Part shown: positions 1 to 5,048 of the stretch, in pieces
Numbering within the stretch: the first letter of the stretch is position 1
Layout: the number at the start of each line of letters is the position of its first letter
NCBI GenBank assembly: GCA_001462255.1
Contig: LIUJ01000171.1
Coordinates: forward strand, 3,860 to 8,907
Length of the DNA: 5,048 nucleotides
Source of the DNA: Fibrobacteria bacterium GUT77
Lineage (GTDB): Bacteria; Fibrobacterota; Chitinivibrionia; Chitinivibrionales; Chitinispirillaceae
Reading direction: 5' to 3'
Made by a program: the position numbers and the translations under genes
Notes under the pieces: generated by a model
Seen by the model: only the letters and a program-made list of their open reading frames with translations
What the model was told of the DNA's origin: nothing
Database searches by the model: none

Positions 1-456
1 GAAGTACAGCAGTTCGCGGATGACACGCAAAACGTGGTTCCTGCCCTTGCGCGGGGGGATGTACGACTCGACATCGGAGGTGAAGACGACGAGCCCGACG
101 CGGTCGTTGTTGCGTATGGCGGAGAAGGCGAGCAGCGAGCAAAGCTCTACGGCCATCTCCCCTTTGAATTTATCAACGGAACCGAAGTTGCCGGAGGCGG
201 AGGCGTCTACGACGAGCATGACCGTGAGCTCGCGTTCCTCGATGTATTTCTTTATATATGGAGCCCCCACGCGCGCCGTGACGTTCCAGTCGACGGTGCG
301 CACGTCGTCGCCCTCTATGTAGGGCCGCACCTCGGAGAACTCCATGCCCTTGCCTTTGAAGGCGCTGTGGTAGGAGCCGGAGATCATGGAGTCTACTATG
401 CGGCGGGTGCGGATTTCGATTCGGCGGACTTTTTGCAACACTTCTTTAGGTATCAT
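1..456 (-). CDS. DUF58 domain protein (MoxR/Bat-associated, VWA-like), N-terminal part, cut by window edge
   Basis: The reverse strand reads 152 codons without a stop from an ATG at 456-454 to the left edge, so the C-terminal half lies outside; the family is usually about 290-300 residues. The family pattern is clear: FKGKGMEFSEVRPY (33-46), EGDDVRTVDWNVTAR (48-62), a following YIKKYIEERELTVMLVVDAS (67-86), and PPRKGRNHVLRVIRELL (134-150). Residues 84-88, DASAS, fit the DxSxS metal-ion-dependent adhesion motif of von Willebrand A folds, and AIRNNDRVGLVVF (113-125) is typical. In known genomes DUF58 proteins are encoded beside MoxR AAA+ ATPases and BatA/BatB proteins and are thought to act in envelope stress or complex assembly, but the biochemical role is poorly defined. 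AGGA at 468-465, eight bases before the ATG, supports the start. Here the gene begins its unit, without moxR directly upstream. Identification is firm; function is family-level only. Confidence 0.93.
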   Translation of the reverse strand, partial: MIPKEVLQKVRRIEIRTRRIVDSMISGSYHSAFKGKGMEFSEVRPYIEGDDVRTVDWNVTARVGAPYIKKYIEERELTVMLVVDASASGNFGSVDKFKGEMAVELCSLLAFSAIRNNDRVGLVVFTSDVESYIPPRKGRNHVLRVIRELLYF

Positions 457-464
457 TTTTTTTA

Positions 465-468
465 TCCT
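465..468 (-). promoter_or_regulatory. Ribosome binding site of the DUF58 gene
   Basis: On the minus strand AGGA lies eight bases before the ATG at 456-454, separated by T and seven A residues. It fixes the start of a gene whose other end is outside the window. Confidence 0.6.
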
Positions 469-558
469 GTTTTTAGTTGTTTTCTTTACCGATTTATTAC
501 ACATTTGTTTATTGATTATATTATATTACCTTTATAAATATAATATCGGCACTCACGC

Positions 559-564
559 AAGGAG
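559..564 (+). promoter_or_regulatory. Strong Shine-Dalgarno of the 573 gene, deciding its GTG start
   Basis: AAGGAG at 559-564 stands eight bases before GTG at 573. It supports the GTG as the initiator and overlaps the possible -35 box of the opposite-strand promoter. Confidence 0.75.
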
Positions 565-572
565 AAGATTTT

Positions 573-1388
573 GTGATACGGAAGACTGTGAGGTGGGCTA
601 TCGTCGCCGCCGCGATCGCGTCGGTGCTCTTCGCCGGTTGCAGCAGGCGGGAGAGGGTGCGTATTGAAATCGACTTTTCCAAGGCCGCCGAGTGGCGCTA
701 TATGCTTGGCGCGGATATTTACGGAACGCCTACCGCGGCGGATTCGGGGCAGTATTTCTCCGGGTCGCTTAGGGCGTATTTGCAGGGGTTGCCGGGCGAG
801 GTCGGGGAGGGGCCGTTGCGTTGCGGGTTCACCGACGTGAATTTGGTCGCGCCGTTTCTGTCGGAGGATGAGCGTAGCGACGCGGTGCGCCGTCTGTCGG
901 AGTTGCGCGTGGCCGTTTCGGAAAACGGCGTGACGCTCAGCGATACCGCCGGGATTCCGGGGGTGCTCTCCGGCGGATGGGACATCCTACGTACCCCGGC
1001 AAGGGTGATTCCGGCCATGCCAAACGCCGATATGACGGTCGGGTCGTCGTGGGAAAGAGAGCAACGTTTTCCGTTAAGCATCCAAAACGGCGAGGCCGAG
1101 GGGCTTATGTATCAGCTATACATGTTAGACAGCTTATACAGAAACGATTCGGGCGTCCGCGTTGCCGCGATAAGCTGGACGTTCAGCTATCGGGTAGCCA
1201 CAAAGGAGAACGGCGACGACGGCAAACGCAAAATCATGTATCCGCTCGTAGGCTCGGGGCGAGGCAACGCGGAATTGGACATATCCCGCAAAAAGCTCGT
1301 AAAGTCGCAGGCTACGTTTCAGGTAACGCAATCGGGCGTAACCGGTATGGAGGTCAACGAGGTGTTGCATTTCGAGATTTTGGAGTAA
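573..1388 (+). CDS. Unrecognised probable lipoprotein, 271 residues
   Basis: I do not recognise the family. The start is GTG at 573, set by AAGGAG eight bases upstream. Residues 2-22 form a lipoprotein signal: basic IRKTVR, a hydrophobic AIVAAAIASVLFAG stretch, then Cys23. The lipobox reads F-A-G-C with Leu at -4, slightly off the preferred Leu at -3. The mature part of about 249 residues has no further membrane segment, so the protein is probably a lipid-anchored periplasmic or outer-membrane-face protein. Near 145-168, VIPAMPNADMTVGSSWEREQRFPL resembles the 'P-x-LP...vGdsW...' motif of beta-rich lipoproteins such as DUF6263-like families; this is a memory-based resemblance and weak. The C-terminal half alternates short strands (194-209, 232-267). 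It is divergent from DUF58 and convergent with the DUF4403 gene, and likely has its own promoter. The coding call is secure; function is unknown. Confidence 0.85.
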   Translation: MIRKTVRWAIVAAAIASVLFAGCSRRERVRIEIDFSKAAEWRYMLGADIYGTPTAADSGQYFSGSLRAYLQGLPGEVGEGPLRCGFTDVNLVAPFLSEDERSDAVRRLSELRVAVSENGVTLSDTAGIPGVLSGGWDILRTPARVIPAMPNADMTVGSSWEREQRFPLSIQNGEAEGLMYQLYMLDSLYRNDSGVRVAAISWTFSYRVATKENGDDGKRKIMYPLVGSGRGNAELDISRKKLVKSQATFQVTQSGVTGMEVNEVLHFEILE

Positions 1389-1399
1389 CGACCGGTCGT
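1388..1399. repeat. 12-bp perfect palindrome between convergent genes
   Basis: ACGACCGGTCGT is its own reverse complement and begins at the last base of the TAA stop of the lipoprotein gene. As RNA it could form only a four-pair stem with a CCGG loop. No T-run follows it on the plus strand. On the minus strand a run of six T (1411-1406) lies just before it, after the DUF4403 stop codon. It could be a weak terminator element or an operator-like site; neither is demonstrated. Confidence 0.35.
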
Positions 1400-1417
1400 A
1401 GAGCTTAAAAAAGCCGC

Positions 1418-2848
1418 CTACTCTCGGTACTCGCTCAACGTTACCTTTGCGGTACCGGAGGCTAATACGGCCGCCCTTAGCCCGTTTTTAGTTGTTGCCA
1501 CGCCCCTTAGCGTGATGGACTCTATCTTGCCGTTCAGCAATATCCCCTTTTGTATCGGGTAGTCGGTTAGGAGCGTTTTTGTCAACGCCTCCGCGTCGAG
1601 TATGGACGACAACGGAAATTTTATCAGCGGTTTCATCTTGTTGATTATGATCCCCTTAAGCAAACGTTTCTTTGCCTGTTGGTATTGGCTGGAAGTCGCA
1701 AGGTCGAAGTCGAGGTCGGAAAGCGAGAGCGTTTTGTCCTTGTCGTTGTATACCGCCCGTCCGGTTAGCAGCACGATTCCTTTCATGGCGCCGGAAACGT
1801 CCATTTTAATCAACAGCGGGCCGTCGGCGTTCGTACCGGAGACTTCGATGTCGTTGACCGTTATTTTGTGCATTCCCGACGAAAACGTTTTTCCGTTGAA
1901 TTTATCCTTACACAGCGCCGTGGCGTCGGCGTAGGATATCTCGGCGTACAGGTTTAAGGCAAAAGCCGAGTCGCCGTTCTCCGGGGGGGCGGTGAAGTCG
2001 GGTAGCGGCGCCGGTTCGCGCTTTTCGGGCATATCGCCCATTACCGCTTCGGTTACGGCGCGGATTCCGACGAACGCCGATATGGACGCGCCGTGCCCGT
2101 TTATGTTTGAGAGGTACAGATGGGTTGGGTTTATGCGCATCCAAATGTTTTTTTGGGTTTCCGGGACGGTGAAGCTTATAGGCGTGTAAAGTTGTTCCCA
2201 CAGCGGGGTCATGACGGATTTTTTTATAACGTCGGAGTTTGCCAGGGCGTTGTCGATCATTGGGCCGATTATTTCCATTAGCCTGTCGGCGAAGTAGTTG
2301 GCGACGGGTTTTATGGGGATTGTGATGAAGCGGGTTTTAAGCACCGGTTCGGTCGTCCACCTATAGCCGGCGGCTTTGGTGGTTGTAACCGGGCGCCAGT
2401 CGTTTTTGAGGCGTACCTTGGAGCGTAGGCCGACGGAGATTCCGGCCTCAATGTCTTGGTGTTCCGTGTGGGTCAACCCCATGGCTGATACCGTCGTTGA
2501 TACGCGTATGGTTACCGTTACCGGGAGGTTGTAGGCGAGTTCGTCGCCCCGCGCGGTGATTTTTACGGGGCCGCTTCTGCGGGCGGATATTTTTATGCTT
2601 GTGAGACCGCCGAGAATAGCGGTGTCGCTTCTGTGAAATGTTCCGCCGAATAGGCTGTGCACCGTATTTTCGATAACGGAGGTTTTTATCTCCACCGGTA
2701 TGTTTATGGTGGACGGAACCGGGGACGGCGCCTCAACGTTCGCCGCCGGGTCGGTGTCGGCGGTATCGTCAAAAGATACGCCCGCGCGGCCGACGCAGCC
2801 GACGCAGACGCCTAAAAAAATAATAATGAGGCCGTTTGGTACCCGCAT
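1418..2848 (-). CDS. DUF4403 family lipoprotein, 476 residues
   Basis: The ATG is at 2848-2846. An in-frame stop at 2869-2867 leaves no alternative ATG, GTG or TTG upstream, and no later Met would keep the signal sequence. Residues 7-17 (LIIIFLGVCVG) are hydrophobic and lead to Cys18, a plausible but atypical lipid-attachment site because Cys15 occupies -3. A Pro/Asp/Ala-rich linker (about 21-46) precedes the domain. DUF4403 features I recognise: the opening INIPVEIKTSVIENTV (48-63), IKISARRSGPVKITARGDELAYNLPVTV spread over 85-112, then WRPVTT (151-156) and RWTTEP (163-168), and IWMRINPTHLYLSNINGHGASISAFVGI over 235-262. The second half repeats this strand-rich pattern. The family is common in Bacteroidota and relatives; a tubular lipid-binding (TULIP-like) fold has been suggested, which I cannot confirm here. 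It likely sits at the outer membrane facing the periplasm. No partner gene is adjacent in the same direction. Confidence 0.85.
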   Translation of the reverse strand: MRVPNGLIIIFLGVCVGCVGRAGVSFDDTADTDPAANVEAPSPVPSTINIPVEIKTSVIENTVHSLFGGTFHRSDTAILGGLTSIKISARRSGPVKITARGDELAYNLPVTVTIRVSTTVSAMGLTHTEHQDIEAGISVGLRSKVRLKNDWRPVTTTKAAGYRWTTEPVLKTRFITIPIKPVANYFADRLMEIIGPMIDNALANSDVIKKSVMTPLWEQLYTPISFTVPETQKNIWMRINPTHLYLSNINGHGASISAFVGIRAVTEAVMGDMPEKREPAPLPDFTAPPENGDSAFALNLYAEISYADATALCKDKFNGKTFSSGMHKITVNDIEVSGTNADGPLLIKMDVSGAMKGIVLLTGRAVYNDKDKTLSLSDLDFDLATSSQYQQAKKRLLKGIIINKMKPLIKFPLSSILDAEALTKTLLTDYPIQKGILLNGKIESITLRGVATTKNGLRAAVLASGTAKVTLSEYRE

Positions 2849-2954
2849 GTTGGAAATATAGTATATTTATCGCCGGTGCGGGGATAATTAATGTATCCTC
2901 AAAAGTACGAGTTCAACATTAAATTTTTGGGTAGGTGGGGCATAGGGGGCGTTT
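2849..2954. promoter_or_regulatory. Divergent promoter region between DUF4403 and HU genes
   Basis: This 106-base gap serves two outward genes. On the minus strand TTATCC (2887-2882), a 16-base spacer and TATACT (2865-2860) form a fair promoter whose RNA would start near 2853, only a few bases before the DUF4403 ATG. On the plus strand GATAAT (2883-2888) is a possible -10 but lacks a good -35. An A/T-rich AAATTTTTGG (2921-2930) is followed by G-runs at 2929-2931, 2934-2935, 2937-2940 and 2945-2949, leading into the HU start. Confidence 0.45.
2945..2949 (+). promoter_or_regulatory. Unusual all-G ribosome binding site of the HU gene
   Basis: GGGGG lies five bases before the ATG at 2955. It is the only purine-rich patch at the correct distance, and pairs less well with the 16S rRNA tail than AGGAGG would. 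It belongs to a larger G-run cluster starting at 2929. Confidence 0.5.
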
Positions 2955-3245
2955 ATGAGTACAACCAAGCATGATTTGGTAGCGGCCGTAGCCCGCGGTA
3001 CCGGGCTTACGCAGTCTGAGATCAAGATTGTTGTGGAGGAGCTTTTGGAGGCGATAGCGGAGGAGCTTGAGCGCGGGCGGGTGATTGAGTTCCGCGGGTT
3101 CGGCACCTTTTCCGTGAAGGAGCGCAAGGCGCGCCCCGCCCGCAACCCGCGAACCGGCGAGGTCGTACCGCTCGGAAGGCGCAACGTAACCGTATTTAAG
3201 TGCTCCGGCGAGTTGCGGAAGAGAATAGAGAACGGCGGATTGTAA
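2955..3245 (+). CDS. HU/IHF-family DNA-binding protein, 96 residues
   Basis: This is a full-length histone-like protein of the HU/IHF family, a small dimer that bends DNA and organises the nucleoid. The N-terminal helices (about 3-41, with KHDLVAAVA and EIKIVVEELLEAIAEELERG) form the dimer body. GFGTF at 48-52 is the conserved turn. RNPRTGE at 63-69 is the tip of the DNA-binding arm, where Pro65 would intercalate between base pairs. The last part, VTVFKCSGELRKRI (78-91), matches the usual 'FKPGKELKERV' end but carries Cys83 and Ser84. ERKARPARNPRTGE looks closer to IHF-alpha-type members than to classical HU; a single gene cannot settle that, so I give no symbol. The 96-residue length is typical (90-100). 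GGGGG five bases upstream of the ATG is the only candidate Shine-Dalgarno. The gene lies 112 bases before the barrel gene in the same direction. Confidence 0.97.
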   Translation: MSTTKHDLVAAVARGTGLTQSEIKIVVEELLEAIAEELERGRVIEFRGFGTFSVKERKARPARNPRTGEVVPLGRRNVTVFKCSGELRKRIENGGL

Positions 3246-3260
3246 AAAAACAAAAAAAGG

Positions 3261-3280
3261 TTGACGGCGTTATCGCGCAA
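3261..3280 (+). terminator. Weak imperfect hairpin followed by T-rich tract after the HU gene
   Basis: TTG (3261-3263) can pair with CAA (3278-3280), and the inner CG steps can pair around a TTAT loop (3270-3273), giving about seven pairs with two bulges. A TAATTATTTTTT tract follows from 3281. This could end HU transcription, but the stem is imperfect and the T-run starts some bases late. The same bases hold a possible promoter, so only one reading may be right. Confidence 0.25.
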
Positions 3281-3290
3281 TAATTATTTT
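3261..3290 (+). promoter_or_regulatory. Candidate promoter for the 3358 outer-membrane gene
   Basis: TTGACG (3261-3266) matches five of six bases of the sigma-70 type -35 box. TTATTT (3284-3289) or TATTTT (3285-3290) follow at 17-18 bases and are mediocre -10 boxes. RNA would start near 3297, giving a leader of about 60 bases that ends in G-runs. If the organism uses Bacteroidota-type promoters, this match may be fortuitous. Confidence 0.3.
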
Positions 3291-3345
3291 TTCTGCTCTA
3301 AAAATTTTGTTTTGGATGTGCGACGGCTCAAATATAGGGGTGGGT

Positions 3346-3350
3346 GGGGG
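3346..3350 (+). promoter_or_regulatory. All-G ribosome binding site deciding the 3358 start
   Basis: GGGGG stands seven bases before ATG 3358 and ends a run of G-tracts (3337-3340, 3342-3344, 3346-3350). It favours 3358 over the upstream in-frame ATG at 3307, because from 3358 the protein begins directly with a signal peptide. Confidence 0.55.
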
Positions 3351-3357
3351 ATTGATA

Positions 3358-4917
3358 ATGAGACGAATCGTTTTTTTTGCCGCGGTGTTGGTCGCGGCGC
3401 TTACGGTTGGGCGGTCCTACGCGCAGACGGGCGACGACGCGGCGAGCAACGTTACAATAGGGGTGCCGTCATTCAACGCGAGCCTGTCGATGGGATTCAA
3501 TTACGACTTGCTACGCCCCATGACGAGCGTGTCGTTCCAGTATCCTGTCGGGTATTTGGGGTTCAACCTGCCGCTGGGCTATTCCGCGAGCTTGAACGAC
3601 TTCCTCGACGACAAAACGATGGACGACATCTTCAGCAACGGCAAAATCTTCAAAAAAGGGGATAGGTTTAAGCCGTCCGCCGGCGCGGAACAAAACGCCA
3701 ACTACTCGGTGCGGGTGGACGTGCCCATGCTCGACGGCGTTGGGACATTCGCCTACACGCAGAACTTCTACATGAACTTCAGCACGGCGCTGGGCGGGTC
3801 GTCGGTCATAGAGAGCGTACAACCTATAAATTCCACCCTTGATAACGGGGGTAGCATAGACGGTTTTCTCGCCGTAAGGGGTTCGCTTAGGTTGCCGCTC
3901 ACTTTCGGCATGGGGTGGGAGACCATGACCTTCGGGTACGCCCACCGTATCGGGAAGAGCGACGACTTTGTCATAGCTCTCAATATGCACCGCCACATGT
4001 TTTCCGCAGATATAAGGCTTAAGGCGGACATTGACCTATTGGGGCACGCGGGTATCAGCGCCAAAGACATAGACATGGGTAACGGCGCGAAGATGAGCAT
4101 GGATGTGGAGGAAGAGATCATCAACTTCAATTCGGATAAGTGCAACGGGTTCGCGCGGGGGCGTTTCAAGGCGGAGGGATGGTCGCCGGCGGTGGGCATA
4201 AAGTGGAAAAGATTCGCGCTTAATTCGCGTTTCGGGCTCAATGTTAAGGCCACGGGATCCGCCCAAGGCGGGTTCGTCATACCGCGCGTAGTCGACTTGG
4301 AAACCGGCGATTTGCTACTTGGCGACAAATTCAACAATTTCTCCGACAGCATGAAGACCAACCCGCTCTATATGTTCTCTATGCTCGACAGTTCGGGCGG
4401 CATAATACCTAACGAGATAGACAGCATTTCATACGAGGTAAGCGATTCTTTCCGCTGGAAAATGCCGCAAGGACACACGCTTTCATTCGACATCATCCCC
4501 CAAAAGCTCACCGTTTCCTACACAAAAATATTCGGCGAGGTGGCCGTGGAGATGGATCGAATCGTGAGAAAAAGAAGTAAAAACGTAAAATCTGACGACG
4601 TCGAGTCTTGGCTAAGCGAGAAGGACGACACGCTCAAGGTTGACGTGGGCATAATTACCGACAACATTTTGGTACTGAGCGTTACGTACCCGTCGTTTTT
4701 TATGAATGTGGGTTTGGCCGGATTCGATATACGCAACAACGATACCCATGTGCTTCGCGACAACGGCGCGCTTAAAAGCCTGCGTGTGGGAGACGTGGTC
4801 ATGCTATTGCCTATAATCAACGGCGGTTTCAACCTCGGCACCAAGTTGCAGTTGCGCGTGGAGGCCGACATATTGCCGTTGCCGGCGGTGCGTAGCGGGG
4901 TCAACTACTACTTCTGA
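3358..4917 (+). CDS. Unrecognised exported protein, probable outer-membrane beta-barrel, 519 residues
   Basis: I chose ATG 3358, not 3307: the extra 17 residues would precede a normal signal peptide and cover the G-rich leader. Residues 1-22 are a signal peptide: MRR, a hydrophobic IVFFAAVLVAALTV core, and SYA before Gln23 as the likely signal peptidase I site. The chain has many short amphipathic strands with aromatic and Gly residues, for example FNASLSMGFNYDLL (39-52), VSFQYPVGYLGFNLPLGYS (58-76) and FAYTQNFYMNF shortly after 130, plus hydrophilic loops. It ends in VNYYF; a C-terminal Phe is the classic signal for insertion by the BAM complex. There is no TonB box, plug or OmpA-like domain, and only one Cys is apparent. 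I do not recognise the family. A channel, transporter or adhesin is possible, but no substrate can be inferred. It follows HU by 112 bases with a possible own promoter. Confidence 0.85.
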   Translation: MRRIVFFAAVLVAALTVGRSYAQTGDDAASNVTIGVPSFNASLSMGFNYDLLRPMTSVSFQYPVGYLGFNLPLGYSASLNDFLDDKTMDDIFSNGKIFKKGDRFKPSAGAEQNANYSVRVDVPMLDGVGTFAYTQNFYMNFSTALGGSSVIESVQPINSTLDNGGSIDGFLAVRGSLRLPLTFGMGWETMTFGYAHRIGKSDDFVIALNMHRHMFSADIRLKADIDLLGHAGISAKDIDMGNGAKMSMDVEEEIINFNSDKCNGFARGRFKAEGWSPAVGIKWKRFALNSRFGLNVKATGSAQGGFVIPRVVDLETGDLLLGDKFNNFSDSMKTNPLYMFSMLDSSGGIIPNEIDSISYEVSDSFRWKMPQGHTLSFDIIPQKLTVSYTKIFGEVAVEMDRIVRKRSKNVKSDDVESWLSEKDDTLKVDVGIITDNILVLSVTYPSFFMNVGLAGFDIRNNDTHVLRDNGALKSLRVGDVVMLLPIINGGFNLGTKLQLRVEADILPLPAVRSGVNYYF

Positions 4918-5048
4918 TTAAGACGGATAAAAATATTAAAGGTCAACGCGATTAAATATGTAATTAGTGGGAAATGTAGACGTTGTCGTAGAGACAGTTT
5001 CAAATTTTGTGTAAACTTTAAATTTAATTTGGCGTATTTCGAGATTGC
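4918..5048. other. AT-rich non-coding region after the barrel gene, with small inverted repeats
   Basis: No ORF or RNA gene is supportable in these 131 bases. Short inverted repeats are present: TGTC (4984-4987) with GACA (4993-4996), AGTTT (4996-5000) with AAACT (5013-5017), and CAAATT (5001-5006) with AATTTG (5026-5031). None has the GC-rich stem and T-run of an intrinsic terminator. The region may carry the end of the barrel transcript, the promoter of a gene to the right, or both. Confidence 0.4.

Larger units (their letters stand above)
457..572. promoter_or_regulatory. AT-rich divergent promoter region between DUF58 and lipoprotein genes
   Basis: This 116-base gap separates two genes that point away from each other and must hold both promoters. 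Plus-strand candidates are TTGATT (512-517) with TAAATA (535-540, 17-base spacer), or an exact TATAAT at 539-544 with a poor upstream box; the latter would start RNA near 551, just before the Shine-Dalgarno. The minus-strand candidate is TTGCGT (560-555) with TATAAA (536-531, 18-base spacer), giving a leader of about 65-70 bases to the DUF58 start. The core at about 500-546 is almost pure A and T, so several other boxes can be drawn. The boxes are inference; the divergent arrangement is seen directly. Confidence 0.5.

Noticed and set aside
34..537. 167-codon plus-strand open frame over the left end
   Set aside because: It is the shadow of the DUF58 gene, which matches its family strongly on the minus strand. 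The plus reading has no recognisable domain and its tail runs into AT-rich promoter DNA.
977..1408. 143-codon plus-strand frame inside the lipoprotein gene
   Set aside because: It is out of frame with the lipoprotein, rich in Arg and Gly as shadows often are, and has no domain.
2888..3280. 130-codon minus-strand frame over the HU gene
   Set aside because: It is the antisense of a certain HU/IHF gene and has no domain.
3307..3357. Upstream in-frame ATG extending the barrel protein by 17 residues
   Set aside because: It would put residues before an otherwise perfect signal peptide, and the G-rich ribosome site is placed for 3358.
3511..4361. Long minus-strand open frames within the barrel gene
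   Set aside because: They lie inside the secure 3358-4917 gene, lack plausible start signals and have no recognisable domain; they are antisense shadows.
4918..5048. tRNA, small RNA or attachment site in the right-hand gap
   Set aside because: I could find no cloverleaf, no strong stem and no direct repeat pair; the inverted repeats are short and A/T-rich.
1..5048. Defence island, CRISPR array, insertion sequence or prophage
   Set aside because: There is no repeat-spacer array, no transposase or integrase and no terminal repeats. All five genes look like normal envelope or nucleoid genes.

Overview
The window looks like an ordinary chromosomal stretch from a Gram-negative bacterium, with mixed base composition and AT-rich intergenic gaps. 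Two genes encode probable lipoproteins and one encodes a signal-peptide protein ending in Tyr-Tyr-Phe, as outer-membrane barrels do, so an outer membrane is likely. DUF58 and DUF4403 proteins together with an IHF-like HU protein would suit the Fibrobacterota-Chlorobiota-Bacteroidota (FCB) group, and Fibrobacterota is my weak guess. No gene here is a phylogenetic marker, so the taxonomy is inference.

Layout, left to right. (1) 1-456, minus: N-terminal half of a DUF58 protein, the MoxR/Bat-type von Willebrand factor A partner, running off the left edge. (2) 457-572: AT-rich divergent promoter region. (3) 573-1388, plus: unrecognised lipoprotein with a GTG start and a strong Shine-Dalgarno. (4) 1389-1417: short convergent gap with a 12-bp palindrome. 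(5) 1418-2848, minus: DUF4403 lipoprotein with no Shine-Dalgarno and possibly a leaderless transcript. (6) 2849-2954: second divergent promoter region. (7) 2955-3245, plus: HU/IHF-family DNA-binding protein. (8) 3246-3357: intergenic region with a promoter-like and a hairpin-like signal and a G-rich leader. (9) 3358-4917, plus: unrecognised 519-residue protein, probably an outer-membrane beta-barrel. (10) 4918-5048: AT-rich non-coding end with small inverted repeats and no gene that I can support.

The genes alternate in direction (minus, plus, minus, plus, plus), so most are separate transcription units. Only the HU gene and the barrel gene could be co-transcribed. Apart from HU the products share a cell-envelope theme: an envelope-associated VWA-type protein, two lipoproteins and a probable outer-membrane protein. 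I see no mobile element, CRISPR array, RNA gene or defence system. The most interesting items are the unrecognised barrel, the unrecognised lipoprotein and the contrast in translation-initiation signals between neighbouring genes.
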